Origin: Myxococcota bacterium
GTDB lineage: Bacteria > Myxococcota_A > UBA9160 > UBA4427
Direction of reading: 5' to 3'
Assembly (NCBI GenBank): GCA_030748735.1
Contig: JASMLK010000110.1
Span: forward strand, 1 to 48,341
Length of the DNA: 48,341 nucleotides
A program made the position numbers and the translations under genes. Below, in pieces: positions 41,775 through 48,341 of the stretch; position 1 is the stretch's first letter, and every line of letters begins with the position of its first letter. The notes under the pieces are model-generated. The model saw only the letters and a list, made by a program, of their open reading frames with translations. It made no database searches and was not told the DNA's origin.

Positions 41775-42273
41775 GTGCGTGCGCCTCCCGCGGTCGTTGC
41801 GGAGGGTCGGCTTCGCGGCCGGTTGCGAGGTCGATCAGCACGTAGGCGGTGATCACGAGTCCGGCGACAGGGATGACGAGGTAGACGAGCGCCATGGGAA
41901 CGCCCAGGGCGGGCGACGTTTGACCGAGCGACGCGGTCAACTCGACCAGCCTTCCGCCACCCAGCGTGAGGACGCCCAGCGCGAAGCCCGAAACGAGGAT
42001 CGCGCTCGCGATCTCGACGAACCGAACCCAGCGACGATCGAGGTTCGCAGGCAGCAGATCGATCGCGAGGTGCAGGCGCTGCCCGACTCCATAGGCCGCG
42101 CCGAGCAGCCCGATCCAGACGAGCAGAAAACGCGCCAGTTCGTCGGTAAAGGAACTCGGCGCATCGAGCAGGTATCGCGACACGACCTGCCATACGACGT
42201 TTGCAACGGCGAGGCCCATCAGGCCTGCGAGCAGCGCACCGAGCGTGCGGTCGAGCCAGCCGCGCACCCGCAT
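41767..42273 (-). CDS. dctQ: TRAP transporter small permease DctQ
   Basis: Small membrane subunit linking binding protein and large permease. The 168-residue product has four hydrophobic segments and the DctQ signature VSRYLLDAPSSFTDELARFLLVWIGLLGAAYGV (about residues 30-62). The ATG at 42273 overlaps the dctP stop (TGATG), supporting this start over an upstream one within dctP. Confidence 0.92.
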   Translation of the reverse strand: MRVRGWLDRTLGALLAGLMGLAVANVVWQVVSRYLLDAPSSFTDELARFLLVWIGLLGAAYGVGQRLHLAIDLLPANLDRRWVRFVEIASAILVSGFALGVLTLGGGRLVELTASLGQTSPALGVPMALVYLVIPVAGLVITAYVLIDLATGREADPPQRPREAHARD

Positions 42274-43301
42274 CACGGTGTGTCCCCCGCGCCGGCCGCC
42301 CCGACGCCACGAACGCGGGCGACCCACGCTGCGGTCGCGCTGTCGATTTGCGGCTCGCGCTGGAGCCCCGCCGCTCGCTGCGCGAAGGCCTGCTTGTCGG
42401 GGCGGATGATCTCGACGCCGGCAGCGCGCACTGCGTCGAGGGCCCTGGCGGTTGCCTCACGCCAGAGTGTCTTCTGCGTTTGCGCCGAGGCTTTCGCAGC
42501 GCCCGCGAGCCATTCGCGTTCGTCCGCGTCGAGCTGCTGCCAGACCGATTCACTCACCAGCAGCACGTCGGGGACGGCCGTGTGCTCGTCGAGACTCAGG
42601 AAGCGCGAGACTTCGTAGTGCCTGGATAGGTGAAACGAAGGCGGGTTGTTCTCCGCTCCGTCGACGACCCCCTGCTGCAGCGCGGTATAGAGCTCACCCC
42701 AGGCGATCGGTGTTGCGGCGCCCCCCATCGCGCGCACCATCGCGATCGCCGAGGGGCTTTCCTGTACGCGGATCTTCAGTCCCGCGAGGTCGTCTGGATG
42801 ACGAACCGGGCGCTGCCGCGTGTAGAAGCTGCGGTTCCCCGCGTCGTACCACGCGAGTCCGCGCAACCGCACACGAGACAGGTCGTTCAGTATCTCGCGA
42901 CCGATCACGCCTTCGAGGGTCTCGAAGCGGTGCGCGTCGTCGCGAAACAGATAGGGAACCCCGAACACACGAAACGAGGGCGCGAAGTTTTCGAGCACCG
43001 CAGCCGACACCTTCGTCATGGCGAGACTTCCGATCTGCAGCAGTTCGAGGCATTCGCGTTCGCTGCCGAGTTGCTCGTTCGGATAGACCTCGAGGCGCAG
43101 GGCACCACTGGAGCGCCTGGCGAGGTCTTCACGCATCGACGTCATGGCGAGATGAACGGGGTGCTGGCTATCCAGCCCATGCCCCAGTCTCAGCACTCGC
43201 ACGTCGCCGCCGGAACATCCCAACGGACTCGCGCAAGTCAGAACGAAGAGCGCCGTCAGCGCGGTCTTGAAAGCGAGGGGTAGAGGACGGCGGCGAGGCA
43301 T
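42273..43301 (-). CDS. dctP: TRAP transporter substrate-binding protein DctP (lipoprotein)
   Basis: Periplasmic solute receptor, here probably lipid-anchored: the signal peptide ends SPLGC with Cys29. The 342-residue product has LRLGHGLDSQHPVHLAM near the mature N-terminus, AGLKIRVQESPSAIAMVRAMGGAATPIAWGELYTALQQGVVDGAENNPPSF with the conserved Arg that binds a substrate carboxylate, and the SLDEHTAVPDVLLVS segment. The substrate is a carboxylate; the neighbouring GH2 gene suggests a uronate. Only 21 bases separate its start codon from that of the divergent DksA-like gene. Confidence 0.93.
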   Translation of the reverse strand: MPRRRPLPLAFKTALTALFVLTCASPLGCSGGDVRVLRLGHGLDSQHPVHLAMTSMREDLARRSSGALRLEVYPNEQLGSERECLELLQIGSLAMTKVSAAVLENFAPSFRVFGVPYLFRDDAHRFETLEGVIGREILNDLSRVRLRGLAWYDAGNRSFYTRQRPVRHPDDLAGLKIRVQESPSAIAMVRAMGGAATPIAWGELYTALQQGVVDGAENNPPSFHLSRHYEVSRFLSLDEHTAVPDVLLVSESVWQQLDADEREWLAGAAKASAQTQKTLWREATARALDAVRAAGVEIIRPDKQAFAQRAAGLQREPQIDSATAAWVARVRGVGAAGAGDTP

Positions 43302-43322
43302 CGAGTCGATAGACTCTGCCCG

Positions 43323-43697
43323 ATGGCATCTCCACAGGCAACGGAACCGACCGACGTAGAGCGCGACGAGCTGCAGCGCGACCTCGAAACGCTACGGGGC
43401 GAACTGCGCGACGCGATCGAGGGGAGCGAGCAGGACGCGCGCCCGGTCGAACTCGACCAGCCGGCGGTGGGTCGCGTGTCGCGCATCGACGCGATTCAGC
43501 AGCAGAAGATGCTGGAGGCCAACCGCAACGCGCAGCGGGCGCGCCTCGCGCAGGTCCATGCGGCCCTCGACCGCTTCGCCGAAGACGAGTACGGCGACTG
43601 CGTCGCATGCGGTGAGACGATCGGCTTCGCACGCCTCAAAGCGCGACCCGAAAGTCTCTACTGCATCGCCTGCCAGAGCGCTCGGGAGAAGCGTTGA
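43323..43697 (+). CDS. DksA/TraR-type zinc-finger protein
   Basis: Small protein of the family that acts in the RNA polymerase secondary channel, often with ppGpp. The 124-residue product has an N-terminal coiled coil (about 14-85) and a four-Cys zinc finger at Cys93, Cys96, Cys114 and Cys117. It lacks the DxxDxA tip motif that defines DksA itself, so it may be a paralogue or a TraR/YbiI-like protein. Its ATG has no clear ribosome binding site; the 21-base gap to divergent dctP contains GAGTC-GATA-GACTC (43303-43316). Confidence 0.85.
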   Translation: MASPQATEPTDVERDELQRDLETLRGELRDAIEGSEQDARPVELDQPAVGRVSRIDAIQQQKMLEANRNAQRARLAQVHAALDRFAEDEYGDCVACGETIGFARLKARPESLYCIACQSAREKR

Positions 43698-43818
43698 GGT
43701 CGCTGTCCGTCCCGCAGGCTGCTGCTCGACAGCTCGGGGGCCAAGCGGTATCCACCGTGACGAAGTCGAGCGACACTCCCGGGAGCCCGGGGGTGACGCA
43801 TGCGGCGATGGGGGTGCA

Positions 43819-44397
43819 GTGACGGCGAGCGATGCGAGTTCCGATCAGTGGCGGAAATGCAGTAGCTGCAAGAAGCCGATCGTGTTCGGTGCGGACTACT
43901 ACGTCTGCAACGTGTCGACCTGCAATCGCGGAAGCAAGGGCTTCGTCTTCTGCACCGTTTCGTGTTGGGACGCCCACCTGGGCATCGTGCGACATCGCGA
44001 GTCGTGGGCCGAGGACGCGCAGGCGCCGACGCGCGAAGCCCATGCGCGGGAACAGGCCGGGAAGGCAAAGCCCGCACCGGCTTCGAAGCCAGCTGCTTCG
44101 AGTGCGAAACCTCGCGGCGCGAAGCGGGAACCCCGACGCATCATCCGCAGGCCCGCGGCGACGGCCGAGAGCGCGCCGCACACAGCGACGGCAGACCCGG
44201 ACGACCTTCCGAAGGACATTCTGGTCGTGGTCTCGAAACTCAAGAACTACGTGAAGGCGAAGGCCGGAATCAACTGCTCGGATCGCGTGGCCGGCCCGAT
44301 TTCGGACGCGATTCGCGCGCTGTGCGACGAAGCGATCGAGAATGCGCTCGCCGACGAGCGCAAGACGCTGCTCGATCGAGACTTCAAGAAGCGCTGA
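43819..44397 (+). CDS. zinc-finger/histone-fold fusion protein
   Basis: Probable DNA-binding protein. Residues 11-60 hold eight possible zinc ligands in cross-brace order: Cys14, Cys17, Cys30, Cys35, Cys45, Cys49, His53, His59 (ZZ-like). Residues 70-128 are a basic Ala/Pro/Lys/Arg linker like a histone tail. Residues 129-192 fit a histone fold: helix 1 around ILVVVSKLKNYVKAKAG, loop INCSDR, long helix 2 (157-181), then RKTLLDRDF, which matches the archaeal-histone RKTIKAEDI loop. Helix 3 is almost absent (KKR end). Start GTG 43819 has GGGGG upstream. It overlaps the convergent DUF2752 gene by 14 bases. The fold is inferred from pattern only. Confidence 0.75.
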   Translation: MTASDASSDQWRKCSSCKKPIVFGADYYVCNVSTCNRGSKGFVFCTVSCWDAHLGIVRHRESWAEDAQAPTREAHAREQAGKAKPAPASKPAASSAKPRGAKREPRRIIRRPAATAESAPHTATADPDDLPKDILVVVSKLKNYVKAKAGINCSDRVAGPISDAIRALCDEAIENALADERKTLLDRDFKKR

Positions 44398-44725
44398 CGC
44401 GTCGGCCCGCCGTTCGAAGCGCGCCAAAACCGCACGCCGCCAGCAGCGGGAAGAGCAGCGGGTTCATCCGCCAGGCCTCGCTCCACTGCCACTGGCTCGC
44501 GAGCAGGAGCGCGCGTGTCATCCCGCAGCCGGGGCACGCCATACCCGTCACCGCGCGAAAGACACACGGAATCCCGAAGCCGTCGGCTGCGAGCGGGTCG
44601 AGCCCGAGACCGAAGAAGGCGATCGCCGCCAGACCCGCCACGACCGCCATTCCCACCCCGAGCAGGGCAAGCCCTTCCTCGCTCGAGCGCAACCAACCGC
44701 TCGCCTGCAGCCCGCTATTCGACAA
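44384..44725 (-). CDS. DUF2752 membrane protein
   Basis: Unknown function. It carries the family signature VTGMACPGCGMTRALLLASQWQWSEAWRMNPLLFPLLAA, with a CPxCG pair, between hydrophobic segments. The start is uncertain: TTG 44725 overlaps the end of the upstream DUF4234 gene by 11 bases and gives 113 residues, near the family norm; a GTG or ATG about 30 codons downstream would remove an N-terminal tail. DUF2752 and DUF4234 genes are likely co-transcribed here. Confidence 0.75.
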   Translation of the reverse strand: MSNSGLQASGWLRSSEEGLALLGVGMAVVAGLAAIAFFGLGLDPLAADGFGIPCVFRAVTGMACPGCGMTRALLLASQWQWSEAWRMNPLLFPLLAACGFGALRTAGRRVSAS

Positions 44726-45104
44726 GACGATTGATCTCGAGCTGGTGAATGCAGTCCGCAACGATTCCGAAACCAAGCAGTGTTGCGACGACGCTCAACA
44801 CGGGAAGCCCGTCGGTCGTGGGCGCGCCGCTGCGATCCTGGATCTCCACGATCGCGCGCCCCATCTGATACTGATAGAAGAAGTGATAGATCCCGAAGGT
44901 GATCAAGACGAGCAGAAGCCAGCGCCAGAAACGAAACTCGTCACGCCCGAGCAAGTCGTTGCAGGCTTCCATCTGTCGGTAGTTCCAATAGATGTCGAAG
45001 AGGAAGCAGGTGAGCAGGCTCAGGATGAGGTAGAGCACGACGCTGATGGTGTGCTCTTCACGGAGATCGTCGTAGCCGTGGTGGCCGTGCGGATCACTCG
45101 TCAT
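44715..45104 (-). CDS. DUF4234-like membrane protein
   Basis: Unknown function. The 129-residue product has a His-rich N-terminus (DPHGHHGYDDLREEH) and three to four hydrophobic segments, with the LTCFLFDIYWNYRQMEACNDL motif typical of DUF4234-like proteins that contain a Y-W-x-Y core. GAGGGA seven bases before ATG 45104 supports the start. It lies 15 bases downstream of the IlvB-like gene on the same strand, so it is probably in the same transcript. Confidence 0.75.
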   Translation of the reverse strand: MTSDPHGHHGYDDLREEHTISVVLYLILSLLTCFLFDIYWNYRQMEACNDLLGRDEFRFWRWLLLVLITFGIYHFFYQYQMGRAIVEIQDRSGAPTTDGLPVLSVVATLLGFGIVADCIHQLEINRLVE

Positions 45105-45119
45105 GCGGGTTCCCTCGTT

Positions 45120-46682
45120 TCAGATCATCAGTTCGAGTAGTTGTGGTCCGGGCTCTGCGATTGCGCGCGGGAGTTCGCGGAAGAACGCTTCGGTGGTTTC
45201 GATCCGCACACCGGGTACGCCCATGCCGCGTGCCAAAGCCACCCAGTCGAGTTCCGGTTCGTCCAGATTCGTCAGCCTTCGCGCCTTCGGTCCGGGTTCG
45301 ATGTTGCCCGTGCGCCCGAATTCGACCTGCAGGATGCGGTAGGCGCGGTTGGAACAGACGAGGGTCGTGACGTCGAGTCCTTCGCGCGCCTGGGTCCACA
45401 GTGACTGCAGGGTGTACATGCCACTGCCGTCGGCTTGCAGGTTCACGACCTTGCGGTCGGGGCACGCGAGCGCCGCGCCGGTCGCGCACGGCATGCCCTG
45501 GCCGATCGCGCCACCGGTCAGTGTCATCACGGTGTGGGGTGCTGCGCCGTTCGACAAGAGATAGAAGGGCAGGGAACTCGTGGCACCTTCCTCCATCACG
45601 ATCGCGTTCTCGGGGAGCAACGCGGCCACCACCGTTCCGATCGTCATGGGATCGAGAGCCGCGCTGAGATCGGGAGCGGCCGGGGGCGGGGCGTCGGGGG
45701 TGTCGCCGGTTCTGGCACCGAGGGCGTCAGCGAGGACGATGAGCGCGGCGGCTGCATCCTCGAACGGTTCGGCAAGGCATGCGATGCGCTCGTCCTCGAC
45801 CAGGACGCTCTCGATGCCCTCGTAGCCGAAGAATGCGACGGGTGTCCTGGCGCCGGCGGTGATGACGAGATCGAACTTCGCGAGCGCTTCCTGTGCCTGC
45901 TCGGGGAAGTAGGGGAGGCGGTCGACGACGGGGAGCCCCGTGCCACGCTCCCAGCGTGCCGGGAAGGTTTCGGCGATGCACTTCGCACCGAAGCGCTGCG
46001 CAATGCGGCCGGCTGCGCGCACGCCGTCGTGGTGCAGCGCGTTGCCGCCCAGCAGGAGCGCGATGTTCTCGCCGGCGCGGACACGCTCGGCGACGCGATC
46101 GACGTCGAGCGCGCGCGACGCAGGGGCGTCGAAGGGGACGCTCAGGCCAACGGCGTTGCCCTCGTTGGCGGAGCGAAACTGGTGATCGGCCGGCACGATC
46201 AGGGTCGAGACGCCCGCTGGCGGACCGTTGGCGGCATCGATGGCATCGCGCAGGTCGCGGTCCAGGTGCCGCGGTGAACCGCTCGTGCGCATCCAGTGGC
46301 TGACGGGACTCGCGAGCGAGCCGATGTCGGACGTGAGCGGTGCGTCGTGTTGCAGGTGCCAGCTCGCCTGGTCCCCGATCAGGTTCACGATCGGTGACCG
46401 CGCCCTCCGCGCGTTGTGGAGGTTCGCAATGCCGTTGGCGAACCCCGGCCCGAGATGCAGCAGGCTGAGCGCGGGTTTGCCCGCCATGCGCCCGTAGCCG
46501 TCGGCGGCCCCCGTACACACGCCTTCGAACAGGCCGAGGACGGAGCGGATCTCGGGCACTGCGTCGAGGGCTTCGACGAAGGCGAGTTCGGTGGTGCCGG
46601 GGTTGGCGAGGCAGAGCTCGACGCCGAGATCGGCGGCGGTGCGCAGTGCGCGCACGGCGCCTGTATCGAGGGGCTTCGACAT
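45120..46682 (-). CDS. IlvB-like thiamine-diphosphate enzyme
   Basis: ThDP-dependent decarboxylase or synthase usually annotated as acetolactate synthase large subunit. The 520-residue product has the N-terminal pyrimidine-binding domain with the catalytic Glu53 in GLFEGVCTGAADGYGRM, a central domain, and the C-terminal pyrophosphate domain with LQADGSGMYTLQSLWTQAREGLD and the metal-binding Asn in VCSNRAY. The start ATG 46682 has GGAGAA upstream; the frame is open far beyond it, but that is antisense to the APC gene. No ilvN or ilvC lies nearby, so a role in branched-chain synthesis is not supported by context; other 2-keto acid reactions are equally possible. Confidence 0.85.
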   Translation of the reverse strand: MSKPLDTGAVRALRTAADLGVELCLANPGTTELAFVEALDAVPEIRSVLGLFEGVCTGAADGYGRMAGKPALSLLHLGPGFANGIANLHNARRARSPIVNLIGDQASWHLQHDAPLTSDIGSLASPVSHWMRTSGSPRHLDRDLRDAIDAANGPPAGVSTLIVPADHQFRSANEGNAVGLSVPFDAPASRALDVDRVAERVRAGENIALLLGGNALHHDGVRAAGRIAQRFGAKCIAETFPARWERGTGLPVVDRLPYFPEQAQEALAKFDLVITAGARTPVAFFGYEGIESVLVEDERIACLAEPFEDAAAALIVLADALGARTGDTPDAPPPAAPDLSAALDPMTIGTVVAALLPENAIVMEEGATSSLPFYLLSNGAAPHTVMTLTGGAIGQGMPCATGAALACPDRKVVNLQADGSGMYTLQSLWTQAREGLDVTTLVCSNRAYRILQVEFGRTGNIEPGPKARRLTNLDEPELDWVALARGMGVPGVRIETTEAFFRELPRAIAEPGPQLLELMI

Positions 46683-46716
46683 GGACTTCTCCGGGTTGGG
46701 CAACGAGCCCAAGCAT

Positions 46717-46762
46717 ACGGGGCGACGCCCCGTTTCGGCGCTGAGCATAACCTGTCCAGGTT
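46717..46762. promoter_or_regulatory. inverted repeats in the divergent ilvB-like/APC spacer
   Basis: Two inverted repeats lie in the 126-base divergent spacer: ACGGGGC-GAC-GCCCCGT (46717-46733) and AACCTG-TC-CAGGTT (46749-46762). The second is a compact 14-base palindrome of operator size. A shared regulator of both genes would fit, but no regulator gene is adjacent. Confidence 0.4.
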
Positions 46763-46808
46763 CCGCCTCGGGCGTTGCTAGGGTTCGCGGAGCGCATCGG
46801 GAGGGAAG

Positions 46809-48227
46809 GTGGAGGGCGGGGGCCGCAGTCAGGATCACGACGGTGGGGTGGTGCATTCGGGCGTCGACGGCGAAGTCGAAGTCGCAGGGGCCGACCCGCG
46901 CGACCAGTTGGTGCGCGAACTCACGCCGCCCGACGCGATCTATCTCGTGGTCGCGTGTGTGGTGGGTGCGGGCATCTTCTTCACACCCGGTCGCGTAGCC
47001 GAACTCGTTCCCGACCCCCGGTGGATTCTCCTGGCGTGGTTGCTCGGGGGGCTGCTTTCCCTCGCGGGCGCGCTCGCCAACGCCGAACTCGGCGGCATGT
47101 TCCCGCGCGCGGGGGGCAACTACGTCTACCTGCGCGAGGGCGTCCACCCGGTGGCGGGTTTCCTGGTGGGCTGGCTGAGCTTCTTCGCGATCTTCGCGGG
47201 CACGATCGCGGCGCTGGCCGCCGTGGCGGCCGAAGTCATCTGTGAGTGGTTCGCGATCTCGGATGCCTGGGTCGTGCCGATCGCCATCGCGATCACCGTG
47301 GTGTCGTCGGCCCTCAACGTGCCGGGCGTTCGAACCGGCGCGCGGGCCAACAACCTGATGTCGATCGTCAAGATCGGCGCGCTGGTCTTGTTCTGCGTCG
47401 TGGCGCCGATGATCGGGGGAGGGGACGTCGAGCGATTGTTCAGCGTGGCCGACCCCGAGCGGCTGGCCGCCCCGACCCTGGCCGGCTTCGGGCTCGCGAT
47501 GTCGCCGGTGCTCTTCAGCTACCTCGGCTGGAACTCGTCCGTCTACGTCGCGAGCGAAATCGAAAACCCGGGGCGCAACCTGCCGATTTCGCTCTTCGGT
47601 GCTCTCGCGATCTGCACCGGGCTCTATCTCGCGATGAACTGCATCTATCTCTACGCAATGCCGCTCGGCGAACTGGTGGGCGTGGTCGACGCCGGCCGCG
47701 CGTCGGCACGCGTGTTCTTCGGGCCGATCGGTAGCTCGTTGGTCGGGGCCTTCGTCCTGATTTCGGTCCTCGGCACCTTGAACGCCACCGTGTTGCTGGG
47801 TCCGCGCATCGCCTATTCGATGGCCCTCGACGGCCTCTTCTTCGGCGGCGCCGAGCGGGTGAGCCCCGGCTATCGCACCCCCATCGTGGCGATCTGGGTG
47901 CAGGCCATCATCACCGTCGTGACCCTGCTCGTGCTCCGCAACTTTCCGAGTGCGCTGGACTTCACCACCTTCGCCATCCTGCTCGCCTCGATGGCCGACA
48001 TCATCGCCCTCTACCGCCTGCGCAAACGCGAACCCGACCGCCCACGCCCCTACCGCGCCTGGGGCTACCCCATCGTCCCCGCCGTCTACTTCGCCGCCAC
48101 CCTCGCCATCGCCCTCACCATGATCTGGGGCCGCCCCCTCGAGTGCCTCACCGGCGCCATCATGCTCCTCGCCGGTCTCCCCTTCTACTACACCTTCTCC
48201 CGCCGCCCGACCCCAAATCCCCAATAA
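46809..48227 (+). CDS. APC-family amino acid permease
   Basis: Secondary amino acid transporter or exchanger in the inner membrane. The 472-residue product has about 12 hydrophobic segments. The first, VVACVVGAGIFFTPG (about 48-62), carries the GxGIF-type substrate loop of the APC superfamily; GLAMSPVLFSYLGWNSSVYVASEIENPGRNLP is a further family motif, resembling LAT/CAT-type exchangers. The start GTG 46809 is uncertain: about 37 residues precede the core, and GTG 46852 is not in this frame. It is divergent from the IlvB-like gene. Confidence 0.9.
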   Translation: MEGGGRSQDHDGGVVHSGVDGEVEVAGADPRDQLVRELTPPDAIYLVVACVVGAGIFFTPGRVAELVPDPRWILLAWLLGGLLSLAGALANAELGGMFPRAGGNYVYLREGVHPVAGFLVGWLSFFAIFAGTIAALAAVAAEVICEWFAISDAWVVPIAIAITVVSSALNVPGVRTGARANNLMSIVKIGALVLFCVVAPMIGGGDVERLFSVADPERLAAPTLAGFGLAMSPVLFSYLGWNSSVYVASEIENPGRNLPISLFGALAICTGLYLAMNCIYLYAMPLGELVGVVDAGRASARVFFGPIGSSLVGAFVLISVLGTLNATVLLGPRIAYSMALDGLFFGGAERVSPGYRTPIVAIWVQAIITVVTLLVLRNFPSALDFTTFAILLASMADIIALYRLRKREPDRPRPYRAWGYPIVPAVYFAATLAIALTMIWGRPLECLTGAIMLLAGLPFYYTFSRRPTPNPQ

Positions 48228-48341
48228 AGGGATGGGTCCCTCTCCGAACCCATCGACGGCGGATCGAGGCAGCCGGCCCAGGGCCGTACGCAACCAACGC
48301 GCAGCAGGCGGGATCGAACTTGGCAAAAGCGCAGGGGTGGG
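48228..48341. other. downstream flank of the APC gene
   Basis: GATGGGT (48231-48237) and ACCCATC (48248-48254) form a seven-base stem three bases after the APC stop, a weak terminator candidate without a T-run. The rest up to the window end shows no gene. Confidence 0.4.

Overview
The window is a GC-rich bacterial chromosome segment. The alpha subunit of RNA polymerase, the gene order, the cysteine-rich lipoprotein and the small DksA-like and zinc-finger proteins fit a deltaproteobacterial lineage in the broad sense (Myxococcota, Desulfobacterota, Binatota or relatives). This placement is an inference from protein similarity that I recall, not from a search.

Region 1 (9-15439, all +) is the tuf - S10 - spc - alpha translation supercluster: tuf, rpsJ, rplD, rplW, rplB, rpsS, rplV, rpsC, rplP, rpmC, rpsQ, rplN, rplE, rpsH, rplF, rplR, rpsE, rpmD, rplO, secY, adk, map, rpmJ, rpsM, rpsK, rpsD, rpoA, rplQ. 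Four genes normally found in this order are absent at clean, gap-free junctions: rplC (uL3), rplX (uL24), rpsN (uS14) and infA (IF-1). Several intergenic stem-loops sit inside the cluster, including a three-arm, mutually exclusive structure in front of rpsC.

Region 2 (15441-22765, +) carries housekeeping genes: a TlpA-like thioredoxin, an FtsB/DivIC-like protein, argS, a SPOR-domain protein, a dTDP-4-dehydrorhamnose reductase, lepA and lepB. A broken PiT-type phosphate transporter follows (22958-23481), with an internal deletion that fuses its two ND signature motifs out of frame.

Region 3 (23513-33685, +) is a pyrimidine operon, pyrR-pyrB-pyrC-carA-carB, followed by recG. It has a terminator-like hairpin upstream, a sigma70-like promoter, and a PyrR-type RNA binding loop directly against the pyrR ribosome binding site, which suggests translational feedback by PyrR.

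Region 4 (33979-38450) holds a Cys-rich lipoprotein, an MFS transporter (minus strand) with a structured upstream region, and leuA. Upstream of leuA I find a complete leucine transcription attenuator: a 30-codon leader peptide with seven Leu codons, an antiterminator pairing and an intrinsic terminator.

Region 5 (38423-48227) is accessory. On the minus strand it has a membrane-anchored beta-glucuronidase-like GH2 enzyme downstream of a dctP-dctQ-dctM TRAP transporter, a plausible glucuronide scavenging cassette. Divergent from it are a DksA/TraR zinc-finger protein and a two-domain protein with an eight-ligand zinc finger fused to a histone fold. Then come a DUF2752 protein, a DUF4234 protein and an IlvB-like ThDP enzyme (minus strand), and an APC-family amino acid permease (+). 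I see no CRISPR array, insertion sequence, prophage or complete tRNA/rRNA gene.
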